Assembly (NCBI GenBank): GCA_900551455.1
Contig: URVV01000013.1
Span: 1 to 34,519 of the forward strand
Origin: an uncultured Mycoplasmatota bacterium
GTDB lineage: Bacteria > Bacillota_I > Bacilli_A > RF39 > UBA660
Length of the DNA: 34,519 nucleotides
Direction: 5' to 3'
Numbering within the stretch: position 1 is the first letter of the stretch; every line of letters begins with the position of its first letter. Under the pieces are notes generated by a model, which searched no databases, was not told where the DNA came from, and was given only the letters and a program-made list of their open reading frames with translations. The translations under genes and the position numbers were made by a program. Positions 29,418-34,519 of this stretch are shown here, piece by piece.

Positions 29418-31399
29418 AGCTAATCATTGTATTAGCTATTTTAATTTTATTTATAGTTGTTTTTATGTTTGTAGAACCATTATTTTCAAAACATAAAGTA
29501 AAAAGTAATCATGAGTATGGATCTGCAAGATTTTCAACATTTAATGAAATTAAAAAGAATTTTAAAAAAGAAAAAATAAGTAGTATTAAAGAATCTGGAG
29601 TACCTATGTGGTTTAGTAAAGATTATAAATATGTGTGGTTTGATAAAGAAACACCACATTATACTTATTTAGGTTCAACTGGTAGTGGTAAATCAGTTAC
29701 TGCTGTTATTCCTATGTGTTCCTTTATTGCTACTGCTAAAAAGAAAAGAAGTGTATTTATAACTGATCCTAAGGGTGAAATATTTAATACTACTTCAAAA
29801 ATGTTTAAAGATAATGGATATAATGTATTAACACTTGATTTTAGACATCCAGAAATGTCCAATCATTTTAATATATTAGAGCCAATTATTAAAGAATATG
29901 AAAAGTACATTGATTACGAAAAAAAGTCTATTGTAAGTAAAAAGGATAGAATTAAGTATAATAATTTAGCAATGACTTCACTTGCTGAAACAAATAGATT
30001 GATAACTTCACTTGCTACTATGATTATGCAAGAGAAAACACAACAAAAAGATCCATTCTGGAATAATAGTGCAAGAAATTTATTAGAGGGTTTAATAGGA
30101 TTCTTTTTAGAAGAATATAAGAAAAATAATATCAAAAGAAACCAGATTACTATGACATCTATTCGTAAGTTTCAAAATAGTTCAATGCAAGAAAAAAACT
30201 TTAATAAATTTAAAGCATATATTGATAAGAAAGATTATGGAAGTAAAAGCAAGGATTCCCTAACTTCTATACTTAATGCAAGTGATAATACTTATAAATC
30301 TATAACAGCAGTGTTTGGTGAAAAGATGTCTTTATTTGATGATGTTAATGTCGCAAATGTAACATCTGATTCAGACTTTGATTTTGACTTGTTAGGAAAA
30401 GAAGCAACAGCGTTATTTATAATAGTACCAGATGAAGATAAAGTGTATTTTACATTAGTCACGATTATTGTAGGACTATTATATAAAGAACTAGTAAAAC
30501 TTGCTAATAGTAAAGAAAATAAAAAATTACCAGTTCAAATTGATTGGTTACTTGATGAGTTTGCAAATTGTCCACCACTTGCAGATATTGAAGCATTAGT
30601 ATCAGTTGCAAGAAGTAGAGGAATGAGATTCCATTTTTTTATTCAATCATTCTCACAACTTGATAATGTATATGGTAAAGAAGTAGCTCAAATAATACTA
30701 GATAACTGTGGTCTAATTTATTTAAAAACAAATACACAAGATACAGCAGAACAAATATCTAAAAGACTAGGTAAGACTACAATATCAAGTAGTTCTATAA
30801 GCCAATCACTTAGTTTATTAGATTATAATGGTAATAAAGCAACTTCTTTAATGGCAAGAGATTTACTTACACCAGATGAAGTAAAACAACTTCATTATAA
30901 AACTATAATATTTCCAATAATAGGTTATCCTATTTTTAGAGATACTGTTATATATAATAAGTTTTCTTGTTATGAAAAAGGTGAAATTGATAGAAAAATT
31001 AATTCATTAAAACAACTTGATACTACATATTTCACAGTAGAGCAAATTAAATCACCAATAGGTGGAAGATTTAAAAAAGTTGATGATGAATTAAATATGA
31101 GTGCAAAAGATTTTTATAAGGAACAAAGAGAAGCAGAAGAACAAGAACTTTTAAAAGCAATAGATCAAGTTAAAGAAATTATAAAAGATAATATTATTAA
31201 CTTTGAGTATAAAACAAAAAATAACAGAACATTTTCTGTTATTAGTTTAACTAAAGATATAAATGATATGGAAAAATCATTAATTAAAGGACAAATTAAT
31301 AATAATATTTATCATATTGAAATAAGTAATAATGTTGACGGAAAAAATGTAATAGAAATACACCTTAAAACACCACTTGATAATGATTTAAAAAAATAA
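29408..31399 (+). CDS. virD4: VirD4/TraG-type coupling ATPase
   Basis: 663 aa. An N-terminal membrane helix covers residues 3-24. The ATPase domain has Walker A GSTGSGKSVT (Lys95) and Walker B WLLDEFANCPP (about 380-390), followed by the family's VSVARSRGMRFHFFIQSFSQ and TEQ-type helical all-alpha region. The end is a charged tail. VirD4 proteins hand the relaxase-DNA complex to the type IV channel and pump the strand out. The gene is far from virB4 and the relaxase, at the other end of the module. Confidence 0.94.
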   Translation: MSIELIIVLAILILFIVVFMFVEPLFSKHKVKSNHEYGSARFSTFNEIKKNFKKEKISSIKESGVPMWFSKDYKYVWFDKETPHYTYLGSTGSGKSVTAVIPMCSFIATAKKKRSVFITDPKGEIFNTTSKMFKDNGYNVLTLDFRHPEMSNHFNILEPIIKEYEKYIDYEKKSIVSKKDRIKYNNLAMTSLAETNRLITSLATMIMQEKTQQKDPFWNNSARNLLEGLIGFFLEEYKKNNIKRNQITMTSIRKFQNSSMQEKNFNKFKAYIDKKDYGSKSKDSLTSILNASDNTYKSITAVFGEKMSLFDDVNVANVTSDSDFDFDLLGKEATALFIIVPDEDKVYFTLVTIIVGLLYKELVKLANSKENKKLPVQIDWLLDEFANCPPLADIEALVSVARSRGMRFHFFIQSFSQLDNVYGKEVAQIILDNCGLIYLKTNTQDTAEQISKRLGKTTISSSSISQSLSLLDYNGNKATSLMARDLLTPDEVKQLHYKTIIFPIIGYPIFRDTVIYNKFSCYEKGEIDRKINSLKQLDTTYFTVEQIKSPIGGRFKKVDDELNMSAKDFYKEQREAEEQELLKAIDQVKEIIKDNIINFEYKTKNNRTFSVISLTKDINDMEKSLIKGQINNNIYHIEISNNVDGKNVIEIHLKTPLDNDLKK

Positions 31400-31461
31400 C
31401 ATCTTAAATTGTTCTACAATTATGTTTTTAGTAATAAAATTTGTTAGAGATGAGGTGTTGC

Positions 31462-31677
31462 ATGAAGGTCTATGTAAATTATCCAGATGATAAAGATGGT
31501 GTATTAGAATTACAAAAAGCTATTGCTATGTTTCATGCAACTTTGGTCATGAAATCAGTTGATAAATTAAATTTAGATAATTTTTCAAAAAGAAAGTTAA
31601 TAAAGGAATTGTTAGAAAAAGCAAAGATTGAAGCACTCGCAGAAGAAAAGAAAAGCACTAGTGCAGTTAAGCACTAG
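31462..31677 (+). CDS. Small ICE protein of unknown function (MKVYVNYPDD type)
   Basis: 71 aa. The start at 31462 has GAGGTG upstream. The KVYVNYPDDKDGVLELQKAI opening and the following MFHATLVMKSVDKLNLDNFS helix recur in short ICE proteins next to transfer genes; no function is known. It is the last plus-strand gene of the element. The gap before it (31400-31461) holds only a short hairpin (AATTGT/ACAATT near 31407-31421). Its end lies in a bidirectional terminator. Confidence 0.7.
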   Translation: MKVYVNYPDDKDGVLELQKAIAMFHATLVMKSVDKLNLDNFSKRKLIKELLEKAKIEALAEEKKSTSAVKH

Positions 31678-31693
31678 TGCCACTATTTTTTTT
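31655..31693. terminator. Bidirectional terminator between convergent genes
   Basis: GCACTAGTGC occurs at 31655-31664 and 31671-31680 with a 6-nt loop. Each arm is itself a palindrome. T runs follow on the plus strand (31686-31693) and on the minus strand (below 31654). The stops of both flanking genes fall in it. Confidence 0.8.
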
Positions 31694-32629
31694 GCTAATA
31701 AATGCCATTAATTTTTCATAATTTTTTCTTGAAATAACAATTTCCTTTCTTATCCATCTTTCAACACTACATCTTCCAACTTTTATTTGTCTGCTTAATT
31801 CTGCTCGTGACATATTATGCTCTTTTAAGAAATTAAGAATGAATTTATCAGGTTTTGAGTTGATAAACTTCATATAAGGATCTTCGAATTTTATTCCAAG
31901 TTGTTTCATAGATAATAATTCTGAGAATCTTTCATATTGTCCTTTTGAAATTGAATTGATTTTTTTAGCATTACGAAGTGTATTTTCACTACGATTCATT
32001 CGCTTTGCAAACTCTTTAAAAGTTATTTTTTCTTCTTTAATATATTTTTCCATTTTATCAAAAGGATTATTATTTACAAAAAGATAATAGTTATATGTTT
32101 TATCATTAATTTGATTAGAATTATTAAATTCTTCACGAATTTTTATAAAAGAGTCATAACTTTTCCTAGAAATAGTAGATTTATTTGTTTCCCACTTCAT
32201 AATTGTATCTTCATAAACATTCATCATTCTTCCTAAATCGACTCTGCTTATTCCATATTTCATTCTAAATTCATAGATTTCTTCTTGCTTATCCTTATAT
32301 ATAAATTCTAGGTACTTATCATTCCATATAATCTTATCTTCAATATCTAAAAATGAAATAACATCTTTTAAATGTTTTTTATCATATAATTGTTTATACT
32401 CCTTGTTTTCAAGTTGATACATTGTGTATCTATCAATATCAATGAGTTTTGCAACATCTTTTTGCTGAATACCCATTAGTTGTCTATAATATTTTATTTG
32501 GTCTCCAACAGAACTTGATTCATTTATTTCTATGGGATCTATATATTGTTTAATTGGATATTTAAAAGTGTCTATTATATTAGCGTTCGTTTTAAGTATA
32601 TTACTTACACTTGTGAATATTTCTTTCAT
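31667..32629 (-). CDS. Multi-HTH DNA-binding protein at the element's right end
   Basis: 320 aa from the ATG at 32629. Four HTH-like units are visible: QIKYYRQLMGIQQKDVAKLI, then FRMKYGISRVDLGRMM, then YIKEEKITFKEFAKRM, and last FLKEHNMSRAELSRQI with VGRCSVERWIRKE. The ATG overlaps the stop codon of the truncated sigK frame (ATGA), so it may be translated by ribosomes that have just read sigK. An upstream ATG at 32662 lies within sigK DNA and would be part of the target site. It is the gene nearest the junction, a place often taken by excision-control factors (inference). Serial HTH proteins of this type are known in Bacillota, but their roles are unclear. Confidence 0.75.
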   Translation of the reverse strand: MKEIFTSVSNILKTNANIIDTFKYPIKQYIDPIEINESSSVGDQIKYYRQLMGIQQKDVAKLIDIDRYTMYQLENKEYKQLYDKKHLKDVISFLDIEDKIIWNDKYLEFIYKDKQEEIYEFRMKYGISRVDLGRMMNVYEDTIMKWETNKSTISRKSYDSFIKIREEFNNSNQINDKTYNYYLFVNNNPFDKMEKYIKEEKITFKEFAKRMNRSENTLRNAKKINSISKGQYERFSELLSMKQLGIKFEDPYMKFINSKPDKFILNFLKEHNMSRAELSRQIKVGRCSVERWIRKEIVISRKNYEKLMAFISKKNSGTSA

Positions 32630-32976
32630 TTCCGTGATGTGACAATTGCATTTTCTATACATCTAGCACAGTAAGTAGTTATTTTTGTACCATGTTTTAA
32701 ACTATAACTATCAATACCTTTTATTAAACCAATTGTACCAATACTAATAAGATCATCTGTATCAGCATTTGAATTTTCATACTTTTTAACAATGTGAGCC
32801 ACTAATCTTAAATTATGTTCGATAAGTTTATCTCTTGCTTTAGGATCCTTATTTAATAATAAAGTAATATATTTTTCTTCTTCTTCTTTACTTAATGGCT
32901 CAGGAAATACATTGTTAGAATAGGAAGTTGTAAAAAAGGTTAAACTTCTTATTAATTCTAAAATACTAAATAACAT
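32626..32976 (-). CDS. sigK: Sporulation sigma factor K, N-terminal half, interrupted at the skin site
   Basis: 116 aa. The first 18 residues are hydrophobic, then come SYSNN and FPEPLSKEEEEKYI, as in pro-sigma-K, whose pro-peptide is removed near the SY during sporulation. Region 2 follows in full pattern: DKLIEHNLRLVAHIVKKYEN, DDLISIGTIGLIKGIDSY, KITTYCARCIENAI. The family reads CIENEI at this point and then continues with region 3 and 4. Here the match ends at ENAI and five foreign codons lead to TGA. In B. subtilis the skin element splits the gene at AATGA in the same codons. A ribosome site AGAAAGGAAG lies 6 bases before the ATG. The other half is not in the window. Active SigK would need excision of the element. 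Confidence 0.9.
   Translation of the reverse strand: MLFSILELIRSLTFFTTSYSNNVFPEPLSKEEEEKYITLLLNKDPKARDKLIEHNLRLVAHIVKKYENSNADTDDLISIGTIGLIKGIDSYSLKHGTKITTYCARCIENAIVTSRK
32640..32660 (-). other. Probable element-chromosome junction (att site) in sigK
   Basis: On the minus strand the sigK codons GAA AAT (32655-32650) are followed by GCA ATT GTC. The B. subtilis skin core AATGA corresponds to AATGC here (32652-32648). The sigK homology ends at this position and element-type DNA begins. The exact crossover bases cannot be fixed without the other end. Confidence 0.75.
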
Positions 32977-33007
32977 AAAATTCTTCCTTTCTAATTTAAA
33001 TATATTA

Positions 33008-33054
33008 TTTATGTCAAAATTTATGTTATAATGAAAATGAAAGATGGTAATGTT
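33008..33054. promoter_or_regulatory. Divergent promoter gap between sigK and the Xer gene
   Basis: Rightward, an extended -10 (TG 33024-33025, TATAAT 33027-33032) fits a housekeeping promoter, with the likely start codon at 33055. Leftward, CATAAATA (complement of 33008-33015) weakly resembles a sigma-E -10 (CATACAAT), as expected upstream of sigK. No firm -35 is seen for either. Confidence 0.45.
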
Positions 33055-33951
33055 ATGGAAAAAGATATTGAAAAGTTTATTAGGTATTTAAAAGAACAAA
33101 AAAATTATTCTAAATATACAATCAGTACTTATGAAGAAGATTTGATATTTTTAAGTAAATACTTAGAAAAAGAAGGTGTTTCTTATTTAGATATTGATTA
33201 TTCTACGATTAGGTTATATTTTAATTATTTAGATAGTTTTAATTATTCTAAAAATACAATTGCTAAAAAAATAACTAGTGCCAGAAGTTTTTATAAGTAT
33301 TTAGCTAGAAATAATAAGATAAAAACAAATCCATTTTCTCTTTGTTCGTTACCTAAAAAAGATAATTTACTTCCTAAGTTTTTATATTATAATGAACTTG
33401 AAGAAATGTTTTCTTCTTGTGATACTTCTAATTTAGGTATAAGAAATAGATGTATTTTAGAACTTTTATATGCAACAGGTATGAGGGTAGGAGAACTTGT
33501 TAATATAAAATTAAATGATATTGATTTAAAAGAAAAATATATTAAAATACTTGGTAAAGGGAATAAAGAAAGAATTGTATATTTTGGAGATTATGCTAAG
33601 GAATATTTAGAAAAATATATTTATGAAGTAAGAGATAATTTATTAAAAAATAAAAAAAGTGATTACTTATTTATAAATAATTCTGGTACTAATTTAAGTT
33701 CTAGAGGGGTAGAGTTAATTATTAAAAATATTATTAAAGAAACAAGTATAAAATCTAATATTACACCTCATGTTTTAAGACATACTTTTGCTACCCATCT
33801 TTTAAATGAAGGATGTGACATTTTAAGTGTTCAAGAGCTTTTAGGACATGAATCTCTTAGAGCAACTCAAATATATACGCACATTACAAATGAAGGACTT
33901 AGAAATATATATAATATTTCTCATCCGAGAAATAATAAAAACATAAAATAA
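33055..33951 (+). CDS. XerC/XerD-type tyrosine recombinase (chromosomal)
   Basis: 298 aa from ATG 33055. The N-terminal core-binding domain (about 1-85) begins EKDIEKFIRYLKEQKNYSKY. The catalytic domain has Arg in ATGMRVGELVN, Lys in LGKGNKERIV, His and Arg in TPHVLRHTFATHLLN, His in ELLGHESL and Tyr in QIYTH. This is a full-length Xer protein of the kind that resolves chromosome dimers at dif. It shares an operon-like border with RNase HIII and is divergent from sigK. ATG at 33031 lies on the -10 hexamer, so it is unlikely to be the start; 33037 is possible. It lies outside the element border, so it is not assumed to be the ICE integrase. Confidence 0.85.
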   Translation: MEKDIEKFIRYLKEQKNYSKYTISTYEEDLIFLSKYLEKEGVSYLDIDYSTIRLYFNYLDSFNYSKNTIAKKITSARSFYKYLARNNKIKTNPFSLCSLPKKDNLLPKFLYYNELEEMFSSCDTSNLGIRNRCILELLYATGMRVGELVNIKLNDIDLKEKYIKILGKGNKERIVYFGDYAKEYLEKYIYEVRDNLLKNKKSDYLFINNSGTNLSSRGVELIIKNIIKETSIKSNITPHVLRHTFATHLLNEGCDILSVQELLGHESLRATQIYTHITNEGLRNIYNISHPRNNKNIK

Positions 33952-33988
33952 AAGGATATTAATAAATCATTGTTTTTAATATCCTTTT
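33950..33988. terminator. Bidirectional terminator between the Xer gene and rnhC
   Basis: AAAAGGATATTAA at 33950-33962 pairs with TTAATATCCTTTT at 33976-33988 over a 13-nt loop. Both strands have U-rich ends. Confidence 0.8.
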
Positions 33989-34519
33989 TGTATTTGAAAA
34001 GTTTTTCTTTGCTATTTTATCTAATACATCTTTACCATATTTTTCTACTAGTTCTTGTCCTATTTTATCAACATTATCTCCTGCACCTTTAGGAATAGGA
34101 GTTTTGTAAGTATCGCACATTTTATCAAATTCTTTTATAAAAATATATCTTGATATAACTGAAGCACATGCTACTGCTAGGTTTTTATCTTCAGCTTTTG
34201 TCATAAATGTTATATTTCTAACAACATTATTTACATCTTTTAAATAACTATAATATCTATCTTCTTTAGCAAATTCATCGACAATTATGTAGTCTGGTTT
34301 ATCTATTTCACTTAATAAACTATAAAGCATTTTATTATGAAGAACTGCTTTTATTTTATTCATATTAACTTCATTACTATAATTTTTATTATAATCTTCA
34401 TTTGAAAGAATTGTACTTTTATATTTTATATTTTTAATAAGTTTAGGTACAACATTAAGTATTTTTTCATCAGTTAGTTTTTTAGAATCTCTAACTCCTA
34501 ATTCTTCTAGAAAAGGTAT
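33959..34519 (-). CDS. rnhC: Ribonuclease HIII, 5' part outside window
   Basis: The frame is open to the right edge, so the first residues are missing; 186 codons are seen. It begins PFLEELGVRDSKKLTDEKI, where DSKKLTD is the RNase HII/HIII signature. Near the end it has AVACASVISRYIFIKEFDKM, the family's second conserved block, then PKGAGDNVDKIG and a typical C-terminal NFSNTKRIL. The enzyme removes RNA from RNA-DNA hybrids in the cytoplasm. The N-terminal TBP-like domain and first catalytic Asp are not in view. A housekeeping gene, it marks the chromosomal side of the border. Confidence 0.9.
   Translation of the reverse strand: MPFLEELGVRDSKKLTDEKILNVVPKLIKNIKYKSTILSNEDYNKNYSNEVNMNKIKAVLHNKMLYSLLSEIDKPDYIIVDEFAKEDRYYSYLKDVNNVVRNITFMTKAEDKNLAVACASVISRYIFIKEFDKMCDTYKTPIPKGAGDNVDKIGQELVEKYGKDVLDKIAKKNFSNTKRILKTMIY

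Noticed and set aside
32626..32976. A complete short sigma factor
   Set aside because: Regions 3 and 4 are missing and the match stops exactly at the known skin insertion codons, so it is a split gene rather than a short family member.
33055..33951. The Xer-type recombinase as the integrase of the element
   Set aside because: It lies on the chromosomal side of the sigK junction, has the full form of a housekeeping Xer protein and borders rnhC. Insertion in sigK by known elements uses serine recombinases.
1..34519. Mycoplasma-type code with TGA as Trp
   Set aside because: TGG is used for conserved Trp, and several genes end naturally at TGA followed by terminators or coupled starts.

Overview
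The window is very AT-rich, uses the standard bacterial code (TGA is a stop, TGG is Trp) and has strong Shine-Dalgarno sites and low-GC Bacillota gene families. It looks like an integrative conjugative element (ICE) in a low-GC Bacillota chromosome, possibly a gut Bacilli/Erysipelotrichia-type host (inference). The only clearly chromosomal part is the right edge: the 5' half of a sporulation sigma factor K gene (minus strand, 32626-32976), a Xer-type tyrosine recombinase (33055-33951) and a 5'-truncated RNase HIII gene (33959-34519).

Left edge (1-1620): the 3' part of a type I restriction specificity gene (hsdS), then a tyrosine recombinase of the hsdS-shuffling type. Three copies of a 22-25 bp repeat (two direct, one inverted) mark a likely DNA-inversion or cassette-swapping locus. 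Control region (1604-4603): a double-HTH repressor diverges from a 29-kb run of plus-strand genes. It is followed by an unknown 365-aa protein, a candidate small RNA, a sigma-70 region 4-like regulator behind a hairpin-rich leader, and about 380 bp of hairpin-dense DNA that may be a structured RNA.

Surface module (4604-8890): a membrane-anchored protein, a 936-aa thioester/Cna-B adhesin with a VPNTN sorting signal, and an overlapping sortase. Replication/processing module (8890-10979): a HTH_36-type initiator-like protein with iteron-like repeats next to an AT-rich stretch, two SSB-like proteins, a DUF3846 protein and an unknown protein. Transfer module (11029-20333, plus 29408-31399): VirB2-like, VirB6-like, PrgI/VirB3-like, VirB4 ATPase, M23 cell-wall hydrolase, relaxosome RHH proteins, a MobP/MobL-type relaxase and, 9 kb downstream, the VirD4 coupling ATPase. 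Accessory genes: an Api92-like protein, a UvrX-type Y-family polymerase with its YolD-like partner, a six-gene run of small secreted and cytosolic proteins (23712-26728), an orphan DNA methyltransferase and several unknowns.

Three points stand out. (1) The sigK reading frame matches the family up to the ENE codons where Bacillus subtilis skin inserts, then enters element DNA. The conjugative element therefore appears to occupy the skin site, with the sigK 3' half and the large recombinase outside the window to the left. (2) The 23.7-26.8 kb run includes WapI-like and Imm32-like immunity proteins, and its gaps carry a recurring AAATTACAATTT element. This resembles the orphan-immunity arrays (acquired interbacterial defence clusters) described in Bacteroidales. 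(3) The 4225-4603 region has several hairpins, including one capped by a GAAA tetraloop, and I cannot assign it to a known RNA family.
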